Part shown: positions 23,618 to 35,097 of the stretch, in pieces
Layout: every line of letters starts with the position of its first letter
Numbering within the stretch: position 1 is the first letter of the stretch
Origin: Euborellia annulipes
Taxonomy: Eukaryota > Arthropoda > Insecta > Dermaptera > Anisolabididae
Assembly: GCA_023213315.1 (NCBI GenBank)
Contig: JAKCPI010028203.1
Span: forward strand, 1-64,000
DNA: 64,000 bases
Direction of reading: 5' to 3'
Position numbers and translations under genes: made by a program
Notes under the pieces: model-generated
Seen by the model: only the letters and a program-made list of their open reading frames with translations
What the model was told of the DNA's origin: nothing
The model's database searches: none

Positions 23618-23903
23618 TCACTTTCTTTTACCTATATATCGCCTGCTACTCAGCCCGAAACTCAACAATTCGAGAAAAGGCGTTTGAAAGTTTTATATTA
23701 ACAGACTATATTTTCGATAAAAATATATTGTCTTGTAGGCTATAATGTGAAATAATATGTATGAATTGATGCTGGTTGTGATTTCGAGTGAAATAAAAGA
23801 GCAAAAGTTTCGAGGAAATACGAATATTTCTGAATATTCCAAATGCCAAAATTATTATAAATATGCATAAATGACTCGTGTGGGAAATTTAATTTCGCAA
23901 TTA
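23618..23903. repeat. Family A/G junction fragment
   Basis: actttcttttacctatatat is followed by cgcctgct and ggcgtttgaaagttttat, the same order as at 1450-1520. It ends in unassigned AT-rich DNA. Confidence 0.5.
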
Positions 23904-24574
23904 GGGGTCGTCCACATATTATGTTACGCCTTTTTTGATGATCTAGTCCCCCCCCCCCCCCAAGTCACATACAAACAAACCCCCATACAAATATTATGTC
24001 CCAACATAGAACTACCCTGCCCCAATAATATCGCACCATAATCTGTTGTTCCTTAAGGATAAGATTTCCTACATAATCCTATATAATTCATATCATTTTA
24101 CCTTTTTTCTTAGTATTTAGTCTCATCCCATCTTTTCAACCTCAGGTTTCGTTTTATAAATTAAATTTTGAATGGTGATAGAGAATGGAAATAAAAAGAA
24201 AATGCCTCGAACAAGCATCGAACTAGCGACTCCTTGTTTACTAGACTGTTGCGCTTACTCTCTCGGCTACCAGACACTGTTGACATGTAAATAAAATTAT
24301 CCATTAAACTTATAGCACTCGAAAATCTTGATAGTCTTAAAAGTCGATTTTCTTGAGTGTTCTTGAGTAGTGCATCGTACTGCTCTAGGAAATTGATGTC
24401 CAGATACTAATCTTCAAACCCTATGAGTTTGAAAAAAATCGGTGACCCACCACCCGTGGGGACTTCTTGTTAGAGAAACCCCCCGGGTCATCCATGTCAC
24501 AATTAGTAACGTTTTGTCCAGACACTCCAGCCCCCCCCCCTCCCTAACGCGTTAAGTCATATGTGGGCGACCCC
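23904..24574. mobile_element. TIR element with GGGGTCGTCCACAT ends (family P), 671 bp
   Basis: Left end GGGGTCGTCCACATATTATG and right end CATATGTGGGCGACCCC are inverted. Flanking trinucleotides are TTA and ATA. A tRNA-like block on the minus strand (24205-24285, B-box complement near gcatcgaactagc) lies inside, so a SINE may be nested. No transposase is seen. Confidence 0.65.
24205..24285 (-). repeat. tRNA-like SINE head
   Basis: tctggtagccgagagagtaagcgc (A-box region) and a weak B box (CTAGTTCGATGC) on the minus strand. A likely SINE inside family P. Confidence 0.4.
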
Positions 24575-24694
24575 ATACGGCAGGTTGGTTAAATAAACAA
24601 ATAAAGCGGGTCAGCTAGGTTAGATGGACACTCTGCAACAATATATACAAATATTGTATTCTACAACAAAATGAACAAAAATAAGAATACTTGT

Positions 24695-24955
24695 AACCAA
24701 GTATTTATTAATTTAAATAAGCGAAAAATGTAGGTACCGCGGGATTGCACACGGATCTTGTCGATTTACGCTCAACACGCCCTACTGTGGTCCAACAGTA
24801 GGGCGTGTTGAGCGTAAATCGACAAGATCCGTGGTGAAATCCCGGCGGTACCTACATTTTTCGCTTATTTAAATTAATAAATACTTGGTTATATGTTTTT
24901 CATAATTACCTCATGGACCAACACATGATATATATAATTCTTTATTTAAGAATAC
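24695..24955. repeat. Perfect-hairpin insertion in family H
   Basis: Arms 24695-24786 and 24797-24890 are inverted copies with only a few differences around a 10-nt loop. They are followed by cctcatggaccaacacatg, as at 1.85 kb. Confidence 0.85.
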
Positions 24956-25874
24956 TTGTTTTGTTTCAAAAAAAGAATGTGTTCTGCTAAATGCCAAGAT
25001 TCGTTATTTATTTTTTGATAAATGAATCGATCGATATCCAATAAATTATGGAAATATTTTCCTTTTTTTTTTTAATATATTGTGAGATTTAATAAGCAAA
25101 AAATAGAGACGAGGTCTAAATGGCCTCCGACGCCGAAAAAGACCTTCAATTAAAAATAAATAAAAAGATCTCTTGAATAGAAGAAAACGCTTTCCATTTT
25201 ATTCCTTTGAGATAGTGAGCTATTTATTTATTTATTTAAAAAAGAATTCTAATTTGTTTATCGGCTGTTGTTATTATTTTTAACCTCGTGTCGTTATCAA
25301 ATCCCGTGTTATGCAATGAATGAATGGAGACGACAAACAAGAAAATTGAGGAAATCCTTTAAAATAAAAGAATTATAATTGTTTATTTATTTATTTATTA
25401 AAATGATGTAAATGGAAGGTAGTCGACGTCGACGCCAGCGGCCTTGGAGATGGCCTTAAATACACGCTGAGTCACGTGTGTGTGACGTCGTCTAACTGCT
25501 AAGTGAATTAAACGAGTCTCTTTTCTTTGTTACATCGCCTTAAATGCAAGAAATAACATTTTATGTGACAAGTTCTACTTCCAAGTAGAAATAGGTTGAC
25601 AATCAATCCGATTCGCATGAATTTTCCGCCATCTTGTTTTAATTTCGCTCTTGTTTGATATTCAAATATGAAAAATTAAAGTTTCAACAACACAAGTGAG
25701 TTTGTTGCCTTGTTATAAGGCACTTTGGCTTTTGAAATTTTTAAAAGCTTTTTAGAGATATTCTAATTTAAAGCGATTACGTGTCCGTAGGTACAGTCTC
25801 TTTTAAAAACTTTTTAACTCGTAAAAAATTTTCATAGCCAACTTAAATAAATATTCTGTCTGCCTGTATTTGAA
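24956..25874. other. Intronic stretch with SINE relic and TTTA runs
   Basis: At 25095-25145 gaggtctaaatggcctccga followed by cgccgaaaaagacctt resembles the fragments at 8395 and 45295. TTTA runs lie at 25212-25235 and 25380-25400. A CpG-richer patch with TCACGTG and TGACGTCG sits at 25420-25495. Confidence 0.4.
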
Positions 25875-26397
25875 AAAATGCAAAAATCTGATGTGATGGT
25901 CGCACAGCACATAACTGTCTCTGCGCTTGTCACACCAGATTTTTGTGTCAACAAATACATGTAAGCCTATATTTAGTTTCCGGTAGTGCTCTACATTAGC
26001 AAAATTTATAAACGCCCACGGGGCGTGGTGTAGAGGTTAGCGTGCTAACCTCATATACCAAACGTCGCGGGTTCGGACCCCAGGCAGTCCGATGATTTTA
26101 TTTAAGCCATCTGGATACCAGATGGCTTAAATAAAAATGCCTGGACCCTAATATATATAAATTCATAAATAACGGTTATCGTAAATGTCTTATATGGCCT
26201 GAGCTGCCGAAAAGACAGTGTGAATGTGTGTGTGAGTGTGAGTGTGAATGAGAAAAAAGTGTGAATGTTTTTTTAAAAAAAAAAAAAAAAAAAATTTATA
26301 AACAAACGAAAATGTTTATTTGTACACGTAGCCTATTTACCAGGCCCATGCAATCTTAACTTTCCTATGAAGTACAGTACAAGAGCTGGATAGTCGT
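25875..26397 (-). mobile_element. Family A tail and body, interrupted by SINE C
   Basis: Starts with a shortened tail hairpin (tctgatgtgatggtcgcaca … cttgtcacaccagattt), then cctatatttagtttccgg, and resumes after the SINE with ttcctatgaagtacagtac. Confidence 0.7.
26014..26290 (+). mobile_element. SINE family C, full length with A tail
   Basis: 13-bp duplication aaaatttataaac at 26001-26013 and 26291-26303. gcgtggtgtagaggttagcg (A-box region), GGGTTCGGACCCC (B box), atgattttatttaagccatc, the GTGTGAATG tail and A20. The best dated copy. Confidence 0.9.
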
Positions 26398-27772
26398 TAA
26401 AGTATAAAGAAAAGAATAGCAGCTATAAATATTTCATTTATTAAGGCATCTATGCAAGAGCGGATCAATCTCGGGAGGAGGGAGGGGGGGGGGGTAATTA
26501 CCCCCTTACCCCCCTCCTTGAATAATGATAATATTTATTTTTTGCTCGTCTTTTGGCATTTAGAGAGCATAGGCCAATCGCAAGTCCCGGGGAGCCTGGC
26601 AACAGTCACCAGCTCGGATTGGTGACCCCGAGCAATCAGAGTGTAGAACATCGCCCAGTAGTCATCGGTACATTGTATAAAATATATAAATAAATAAATT
26701 CAACCCCTAAAAGGTTTCAGTAGCCGAAAAGGGTTTAAAACCCGCACCATCATTAAATTAATCTTTTGATTTCAAAAATAATTTTTTCGCCTTGAACGAT
26801 ACTTATTACATGTTAATGACGAAATGAGGCATATTTACCAAATGATTTAAATAAATATTCTTCGGGCTGGCTGGGGGTGCCTTGGCGTCTTAATATTGAT
26901 ATTCGTCAACTTCTCTAACCTCTCGGCCACGGGGGGGGGGGTTGTGAGTATTGTTATTTGTTTGTTGATGTTCCGGGAAAGAAAAGAGAGCAAGGCAATG
27001 AGTTGTCTCTCAGACAAGGGAAAGAGAGAAGGCCAAATAACGACCATAACCCACTAACGTTAAGTTTGAATGTTTTCAGAGAGAGGGCAAATATACTCAA
27101 GTTATTTCTTATTTTCTGTCGGCACATATACAGTACAATACAGAGACAGAGAGACACGTAGGTCAAAAAAGAATGAGATTAAATTAAAATTAAATTTCAA
27201 GGCTAAGATGACGCAAAAAATAAAAATTCATCATATACTTAGCTACTAAAACAATTAGAAAGGAGCGAGCGAGAAAAAGAACTGTAACAGGAATTGAGGA
27301 CAAACGGACAGACAGTTATGATTCATAAAATAAGGACAATTTCTTCACCCACATTGATTATTTTAGGATAATAATATCGCTCTCTGTTTGAACAAATTGC
27401 AGTTGGAATATGCAAATATGAAATTTTAAACAAGAGAGAGAGAGCAAGAGAAGAGAGAGAGAGAGAGCAGTTGGTTGTTAAAACAAAATAGATATTTTAT
27501 CAGCTCTTATTTATATGGAAAATTTGAAATCCTAACTAACCATCTTGGATCAACTTTTGGTCTTTTCCATTTTTTCAATAGAGAGGCTCTCTAACTCTAA
27601 CTATTTGTCTATTCGTTGTTTCTATTATACTTCAAATATTTATTCCTCTAACCTTGCATGAATGGATTGCATCATCAATTGTATCAGTATTTTAAAATTT
27701 TCCCTTTAGTAGTCTACAAATAAATAAAGAAAAATAAGTGCTGCGCTCTATTTAAATATTTATACCTGACAT
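26398..27772. other. Intronic stretch with SINE-like relic and low-complexity DNA
   Basis: G13 then C-rich DNA at 26480-26517 could fold back. A SINE C-related block on the minus strand lies at 26830-26935. G10 lies at 26932-26941 and (GA)n at 27431-27470. No gene. Confidence 0.4.
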
Positions 27773-28493
27773 TGCAAAAGTCTGGTGTGATGGTTGCACA
27801 GAATTCAAGATGTAAAATTTATAAAGGCAGAAAAACATTTGTATTTTGATAACATGGACCCCTATCTTTCCTATAAAGTACAAGAGTGAAGAGGGCCTCA
27901 AACAATTTTGAGCACAAAATGAGAATATACATTTTAAAGAGCATCTAAAAAATTTTTGATTTTTGAATTTTAATCAAAATTGTTAAAGTGAATTTTGAGA
28001 AAATCAGAAAAAAAATACATGAGTAAAGTGCTATTATTTGTTGACCGATTTTGTTCAAAAGTTACGCCTCGGGAAGGTGGCGAACTTAAATATAACCTAG
28101 TTCTTTTCATTCTTGACATATTTTCTTGACATTTGTGGTCATTTTGTGGGATCCACTTTTTTAGACTAAGGAAACCTCAAAACGTGTATTTCCAGCAAAA
28201 TCTCGACATCGAATTTTTGACATGAATTCAATATTTTTTCTTTATATAGGCCTACAATACAGTATATACAGTAGTGACAGAAGAAGCAGCCAAAAATAAA
28301 AGCCTCTGATTTATTACAATTCAACAAGACGTTTCGGGTGAATTTTATTTACATCTTCAGTCCTTCAAAATTGTTAGCCCCGGAGCTGGTCGTTAGGACA
28401 ATACATGTAAATTGTATCATCCTAGGCCTACTTATTAAGTGGAAATGATACATTCACCATTAACATAAGTATATATAGGTAAGAGAAAGTAAA
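27773..28493 (-). mobile_element. Family A copy, near full length, with an insertion in the head hairpin
   Basis: Tail remnant aagtctggtgtgatggttgc, body (tcctataaagtacaagagtg, cgatcgaattttt-type block) and head ending aggtaagagaaagtaaaa. About 210 bp of foreign DNA (28255-28465) splits the hairpin. It carries a degenerate CTGAAGA…GAAACGTC motif on the minus strand (28325-28365). Confidence 0.75.
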
Positions 28494-29034
28494 ATCAATC
28501 AGGGAATATTGTTTATCCATTTGTTGGAATATGAAATAGAAATTTTGTTTTAAAATTGCCAATTTAGAGATAAGACTAATAATAACAATGTTATCTCTTT
28601 CAAAGCTGATAAGAGAATTCAATTTTTGCGTGCGAGTGCAAACTTGGCAAATTTGTTCCTTCTCTCTGGGCCTACTTGTCGGTGAAGAGTTCGAGTTTAA
28701 GGGACAAAAGGATTTTGCAAATATCTCTCAAGTAGCTATATTGTAAAAAACAAAATTTCCTTCAGCATTGGTCAAATTGACTTTTTCTCGCAACGTCAAT
28801 AGTTTAGATAGAGGAGAGGAGGGGTGGGGGAGCTTCAAGCTCAACCAATCAAATAATTACATGTATTAATAGCTACATACATACTTTGCTAGCAACGTGT
28901 GTGTCGCCTATATGAGTATTTGTAACTCCCACCAAAACAAGGAAAATTCCATTCATTTATTTACAGAAAATGAAACAATTTTCAAATGTTTTTCCCATTT
29001 CCATTTTCTTAAATACAGTGTACATATAACTGTT
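28494..29034. other. Unannotated intronic stretch
   Basis: AT-rich; nothing recognised. Confidence 0.35.
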
Positions 29035-29270
29035 AGTGAGCGCCACAATTAAATCCCCACCTGATAGCTTTAGCCTTAAGTATATGGTATAGTAACATAT
29101 ATGGTGTAAAGTGAAATAATTTTAATGACCGAAAAGGTGAAACGTAAAATCTGGTACAGAAGATTTTATTTTACCTTTTAAAAATTAAAATTATTTCACC
29201 ATTCACCATATTTCATACTTTATACTTAAGGTTAAAGCTATCAGGTGGGGACTTAATTGTGGCGCTCACT
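29035..29270. mobile_element. Palindromic mariner-like MITE (family Q)
   Basis: Left AGTGAGCGCCACAATTAAAT and right ACTTAATTGTGGCGCTCACT are inverted, and the arms continue inward (ccccacctgatagcttta). The right flank is TGTA, suggesting CAGTGAGC termini at a TA site. Resembles the better preserved element at 55802. Confidence 0.7.
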
Positions 29271-29607
29271 GTACACCTCGTTTAATTGAAATTTCCTGAA
29301 TTTTGCAATGGCGGGGGGGGGGGGAGATTTTTGGCTTCTCTCTATTTATTATGTTCAACTTGATGTTAATTGACCCAAACATCTTTAGCAAAAACAAAAC
29401 CCTTTCCTCTGAGAAGAAGATTAGCCAAGTACCGTAATTGCTGCTATTTTCATCTTAATCATTAGACCATATCATTTATTGAGAGAGAGACCTTCATAGC
29501 ATTGCCATAATTTTCCAGGAAGTGTAAAATAGTTAATTATTTAATATTATACAAGTAGCTACTTACTTTCGAATATTAAATAAGACTACGAGTATATAAC
29601 GTCTTTA
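29271..29607. other. Unannotated intronic stretch
   Basis: G12 at 29312; otherwise AT-rich with no feature. Confidence 0.35.
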
Positions 29608-30640
29608 AAAATCTGGTGTGACTGGCGCACAGCACACAACTTTCTCTTACCCTTCGGTAAGAGAAAGTTGGGCACTGTGCTGGTCACACCAGATTTTTTG
29701 TGTCGAGATATATTTAGTTTCCGATAGCACCTTAGTTTCAATCTTGCATTTTAAATGTTGACTGCTTCATATAAACTATGGTTATTTTTCAAAATTTTAA
29801 TCTCATATTTGGACATTTTATACACAATATAGAATCGTAAATAAATACAAAATTTCATAAGAATTGGAAAAAAAAATTTTAAATGCCTAAAAAGTTCTAA
29901 AGGGGACCCCCTTTTGAATCTAAATTAACATACAAATCCCTATAGGAAATTAACATTGTTCCTATGCGAAGATAAGGTGGAAAGGGAATTTAAAAAGAGT
30001 AGAGAGAGACGATAATGTTTGCAAGTGAGAGAGAGACATATATGTTTTCTTTGAAACAATTAAAGACACAAATAAATTTAAAAAAAATGGGAATTTAAAT
30101 AATAATTGATTTTTAATCTAATAAAAAGAAAAAGATTTAAATTCCGTTACCATGGCAACCATTTCTATCTTTCCTATGAAGAACAAGAGTAAAGTGGTCT
30201 TCAGAAGATTTCAACGGCAAAATGAGAATATACATTTTAAAGAGCATCTAAAAAATAGTTCATTTATGAATTTTAAAAAAAAAATCCTTGGAGGGAATTT
30301 TGAGAAAATCGAAAAAAACTGAAAAAGTACATCAGTAAAGTACTAGTACTTTTTGGCCGATTTTGTTCAAAAGCTTATTTTGAGATTCTTCAAAGGTACC
30401 TAAGTTAAATATAAAATTTCAATCCGCTAGCTCAACTCCTTCATGCTAAAAATCTGTCCACACACACAGACATACATACACACACACACACACACAGACC
30501 AATTTGCGGGACCCACTTTTTTGGACTCAGGGGACCTCAAAACATGTATATCCATCAAAATCTCGACATCGAATTTTTGACATGATCGCAATACTTTCTC
30601 TCTCTATATATTTCATATATAGGGTACGAGAAAGTAAAAA
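29608..30640 (-). mobile_element. Family A copy split by AT-rich DNA
   Basis: Tail hairpin at 29608-29700 (aaatctggtgtgactggcgc … gtgctggtcacaccagattt) with a long stem. Body from 30143 (ttaccatggcaaccatttct), (CA)n near 30475-30496, then the gacatcgaatttttgacatg block and head ending 30636. About 390 bp between (29750-30140) is unrelated or decayed. Confidence 0.8.
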
Positions 30641-30707
30641 AGAGACATTCAATTTTATCCCTTATATAAGGGTAAACGAAACTAAGTATGCTGGGTCAAG
30701 TGTATTA

Positions 30708-31252
30708 AGGTTATGGAGAAAGAAAAACCAGCGACTGCTTTCCACGTTAAAATAATTTATTCGCAGATATTTCGGTAAGCTTAACGCAAACCATCCTCAG
30801 TGCTTCAAATTATATGATTGTGGAGCGTTTAACAAACTCAAAAAATGCTTGAGAAGCCATTCTATACATGGAGGGACAAAACCACATGAAGCAAGTCACT
30901 GAGAGAAAAACAGCATCTACAGTATACATAAGACACAATCGAATTTTTTGTATGCTTTACGATAATTTCTCACAGTGACCCACCAGGCGCGTGTACTTTC
31001 TAATAAAAAATTCGATAGTGTCTTATGTATATACTGTAGATGCTGTTTTTCTCTCAGTGACTTGCTTCATGTGGTTTTGTCCCTCCATGTATAGAATGGC
31101 TTCTCAAGCATTTTATGAGTTTGTTAAACGCTCCACAATCATATAATTTGAAGCACTGAGGATGGTTTGCGTTAAGCTTACCGAAATATCTACGAATAAA
31201 TTATTTTAACGTGGAAAGCAGTCGCTGGTTTTTCTTTCTCCATAACCTTATA
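30708..31252. repeat. Large foldback: 245-bp inverted arms, ~55-bp spacer
   Basis: Left arm (aaggttatggagaaagaaaa … tacataagacac, to about 30945) is repeated inverted from about 31015 to 31252 with only scattered differences. Both arms carry a CTGAGGATGG…ACCGAAATATC motif of hammerhead type (30766-30800 minus, 31160-31195 plus). No ORF of note. Confidence 0.9.
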
Positions 31253-31437
31253 TAAGGGTGCCTAGGATAAGGCTGAAAAGAATTTGCGGGAAATATAGAA
31301 GTTGCAATGAAGTTTTAAAAAATATTTTCTACTAGAGACCGGATTTTAAGCAAAATGCGTATTGCTGAATTTTATAAGCAACCATTAGATACTAATTTTC
31401 TACTCGAATTACGCAAAACTAAGTGTGTTGAGATTAT

Positions 31438-32662
31438 TTTTTACTTTCTCTTACCTATGTATATATCTATATATAATAATTGCGGTGTGTCCGTCTGTCC
31501 GTCCGTCCGTCTGTCCGTCCGTCTGTCACGCTCTGTTTGACCAACTTCCCGTTGGAATTTTGAAACGAAATTTTGCAGTCTTATAAAGGACGTTATGGAG
31601 AGTCCCGGAAAAATACTCGGGTTCCGAAATTCCTATAACTTTTTGAGTTATTAATTGCTAAAGTTACGATTTCTCCCATAGGAAATGTATAGAGAAATAT
31701 TTAAGTATTCTTTGCAGTTGTGTATTCTTTGAATGTAAACAAATCCTCAAGCAGGCACAGGACTGGAATACTTAGTTGTTAGTAATAATAATTTTCTTTT
31801 CATAATTAAGAAAAGGCGAGGGTCCGCCGCAGGCGGGCCCGAGCCAGCTGATGGGGGTCCAGGGGGGCGTAGCCCCCGCCTCTAGACGCCAGCCCGTTTC
31901 TCATAATTAAGAAAGGCGAGGGTCCGCCGCAGGCGGGCCCGAGCCAGCTGGTGGGGGGTCCAGGGGGGCGAAGCCCCCTGGCTAGACGCGGAGCCCGCCG
32001 AAGGCGGGCGGCGCGGCTAGTGTAATATATATATAGAGAGAGAAAATATTGGATTCATGTCAAAAATTCGATGTCGAGATTTTGATGGATCTTCACGTTT
32101 TGAGGTCCCCTGAATCCAAAAAAGTGGTTTTCGCGACATGGTCTGTCTGTGGGTGGGTGGGTGGGTGGGTGGGTGTGTGTGTGTGTGTCTGTGTTCAATT
32201 TTAAGCATGAAGGAATTGAACTATGAGGCTCAAATTTTATATTTAAGTTAGGCACCCCCCGGGACCGGAAAAATAAGCTTTTAATCAAAATCGGCCAAAG
32301 AGTACTAGTACTTTACTGATGTACTTTTTCAGTTTTTTTCGATTTTCTCAAAATTCGCTCTAACGATTTTGATTAAAATTCAAAAATCAATTATTTTTTA
32401 GATGCTCTTTCAAATTTATATTCTCGTTTTGTCCTCAAAATTGTTTGAAGCACACTTTACTCTTGTATTTCATAGAGAAGATAGGATAAATGTTAACAAA
32501 ATATGAATATTTTCCGATGTTTATAAATTTGACATCTTGAATTCTAATACAGTATATTGGGGGAAACCAAAAATCTGGTGTGACAAGCACAGTACACAAC
32601 TTTCTTTTACAAAAGGTAAGAGAAAGTTGTGTGCTGTGCGACCAGTCACACCAGATTTTTAA
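31438..32662 (+). mobile_element. Family A copy, near full length, interrupted by a Helitron
   Basis: Head actttctcttacctatgtat, Helitron at 31466-32020, then hairpin completion, gatgtcgagattttgatgg, (GGGT)n/(TG)n at 32150-32188, full body and tail hairpin 32571-32660. Confidence 0.9.
31466..32020 (+). mobile_element. Non-autonomous Helitron, 555 bp
   Basis: Begins TC after an A and ends CTAG before a T. Near the 3' end a hairpin GCCCGCC-gaa-GGCGGGC (31993-32009) is followed by GGCGCGG and CTAG. The empty site gtatatatgtaatatat is preserved in the family A copy at 35640, so insertion between A and T is shown directly. Inside are a TCCG/TCTG-rich run (31489-31528) and a ~95-bp GC-rich segment duplicated in tandem (31800-31895, 31898-31990). 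No Rep/helicase ORF. Confidence 0.9.
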
Positions 32663-32734
32663 CATTTCGTAATAGTAATATAATAATACCATAATACCTT
32701 ACTATGAGTATGAATGAGTCAAGGGCGGATCCAG

Positions 32735-32850
32735 GGAAGTTTTTCGGGGGGGGGGGGGGGTAATCTGGTTCGACTTGCAGCACAGCACACGACTTTCTCT
32801 TACCTTTTGTAAGAGAAAGTTGTGTACTGTACTTGTTTACAAGAATAATA
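32735..32850. repeat. G15 run and isolated family A tail hairpin
   Basis: After the G run, taatctggttcgacttgcag starts a hairpin whose stem (acgactttctcttacc / gtaagagaaagttgt) matches the family A tail. Confidence 0.7.
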
Positions 32851-33452
32851 TACAAATCAAATTTTTAAGTATTAATTTTTAAAATTTTATATTCTTTTTT
32901 TTTTTTTTTTTTTTTTTTAATTTTATATTCAAAATAAAATTTAATTTCTAAGAAAAATATTTTCTCAAATTTGGGGGGGGGGGGTAATTACCTCCTTTAC
33001 CCGTATCTTGATCAGGGTTAGACTCAACAAATTCTATTCTACTCAATCGATTCTTATGTATGCGCGTAACGGCGGAAGCTGAGGAAACCGTGCTTCGCGA
33101 TATTTGTTTTCTGAGTGTCGAATAACTCCTAGTTTTAATACTTATAAGGACTAGAAATTTGCCAAACTTCATCCTAATCTGACGAATAGCTAGGGGCACT
33201 AATGACCCCTTTGTAATGAATAAAGCCCCTTCGACATTAAATCTTAGTGAAGTTTATACGACAACTTATCATTTTATTATTAAAGAAATAGAATCAAAAG
33301 GGAAATAAAATGAAATTTCTACTTCTATTCAAAATATGATGATGAGATGTGCTAAGATTAAACGCCAAGGGTTAGAGGATCCTGGCCTTAATTAACACGA
33401 TTCTGAGATGAACATCTCTTGAAAATATACTGGTAAAGAAAAATATTAATAT

Positions 33453-33485
<33 letters not shown>

Positions 33486-33990
33486 GTTTTTTCAAAGTCA
33501 AAATCCCCGAAGCAAAACGAGAGGAAAGGAAGCAAAGTCTCGTCTCATCGACCGACCCATTTGTTAGTTGAACTAATTGGCAAAGAATATAATTTCTGCT
33601 ATTAAGATGAGAAGAGAATAAATATAAAAGGCTCTGCTTGCTTGGATGAACATTGAATAGAGCATTCAACTCACAGTCAGTGGAAAACAATAACAAACAT
33701 GGGTCAATACTCTCTCTCTCTCATGCATTCCTTTGCTAAACCAACATTCACGATTGTGGGGGAGGTGAGAGGAGAGGAGAGGGGAGAGGGGGGGGGGCGT
33801 TTGCCGTGAGAGTCCACCGGGCCAGCAAGTCCTGGATACCAGCTATCTATCTAAATGTCACCATCACAACAATTTTGCTTTATATCTCCCTCCTTAGAAT
33901 CCAGAATCAAGGCGATTTTCTTAACATGTTTTTTTTTAATATAAATTTTGAAATTTACTAGTTAGATGGCTGTGGGGATCAAATAAATTA
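32851..33990. other. Intronic stretch with homopolymers
   Basis: T22 at about 32896-32919, G10 at 32974, (GA)n at 33452-33482, G-rich DNA at 33760-33798. No gene is supported. Confidence 0.4.
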
Positions 33991-34887
33991 CACTACGCGG
34001 CAAGAAAAGACCCCGCGATAATTCTTAAGTAAAATGTCCTCCGTTTTCCCCCACCACGTACCATTTTCGGGGGACAGCCCCCTACTTATTTCCACCCCTT
34101 TTTCGCAGTTTTTTCACTGCTTTTCTACATATTCCAGCTAAGAGACCTCCCTCCTTAAACACCCCTAACAAAAAATATATAGGATAAAGCGAGTGAAGCG
34201 TGAGCGATTCCGAAGCCCTCGCAAGGAGATGGAAGCTTCACAGCTCCTCGATGCAATGTCGGTGGAATTCGCAAATATGCTGTTATAATTATCTTTTTTT
34301 GGGCGGATCTTTACAAATTTAAAATTATTAATATTATTCTTTTATGTCGTTTAATATTTACGAATTTGACCAATTGTGCAGCGTGGAGCTGTGAAGCTTC
34401 CATCTCCTTGCGAGGGCTTAGGAATCGCTCACACCCCACCCGCTTTATCCTATATATATTTTTTTTTGTTGGGGGTGTTTAAGGAAGGGTGAGGGAGGTC
34501 TGTTAGCTGGAATATGTAGAAAAGCAGTGAAAATCTGCGAAAAAAAAAACAGAAAAAATAGATCATTTTTAATGATTTTTTTGCAATTTAAGGGACAAAA
34601 TCCTCCTCTTGCTCCCCCTTAGAAACAAATGTTCATGTTTTTGAACTTTTCACCTCTCTAAGCCATCTGAAGAAATGTTAAAGCTAAAATATTCCTTTTC
34701 ATCCCTTCAAATTTAATTCGTGGCCCTATAATTAACGAAAAGGGGTGGAAATAGGCAGGGGGCTGTCTCCCGAAAACGGTACGGGTAAAACGGAGGTCAT
34801 ATTTGAATTCAGGAGGTCATTTTTTTTAAGAATCTAAAGGGATTATTTCGGGGCTCGAAAAAAGAAATTTCATTTTGCCGAGTAGTG
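33991..34887. mobile_element. Harbinger-like TIR element with palindromic interior (family E), 897 bp
   Basis: TTA duplication at 33988-33990 and 34888-34890. Ends CACTACGCGGCAA and TTGCCGAGTAGTG. The interior is largely an inverted repeat: ccctcgcaaggagatggaag (34217) against cttccatctccttgcgaggg (34398), and gcttttctacatattccagc against gctggaatatgtagaaaagc. A decayed relative lies at 61169-61890. Non-autonomous. Confidence 0.8.
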
Positions 34888-34935
34888 TTATTTTAAAATG
34901 AAGTCAGTGGCTGTGTAACTGAGAAAGCCGAGAGC

Positions 34936-35097
34936 CAACAATATATTGAGACCTTTTATTTTGCCATCTCATTTAAGGTCCCAGAGTGTGCATAATTTGT
35001 GTCATGTGTGCCAAAAGGGCGTATTCTGTATCTCTAGCTAACTCCGGGACCTTAAATGAGATGGCATAATATGGTAAAAGGTCTCAATATATTGTTG
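34936..35097. repeat. Palindrome, ~48-bp arms
   Basis: caacaatatattgagacctt … catctcatttaaggtcc is mirrored by gggaccttaaatgagatggc … ggtctcaatatattgttg around a ~65-nt loop. Confidence 0.85.

Noticed and set aside
31800..32010. GC-rich island considered as a gene or CpG island
   Set aside because: It is the duplicated 3' part of a Helitron.
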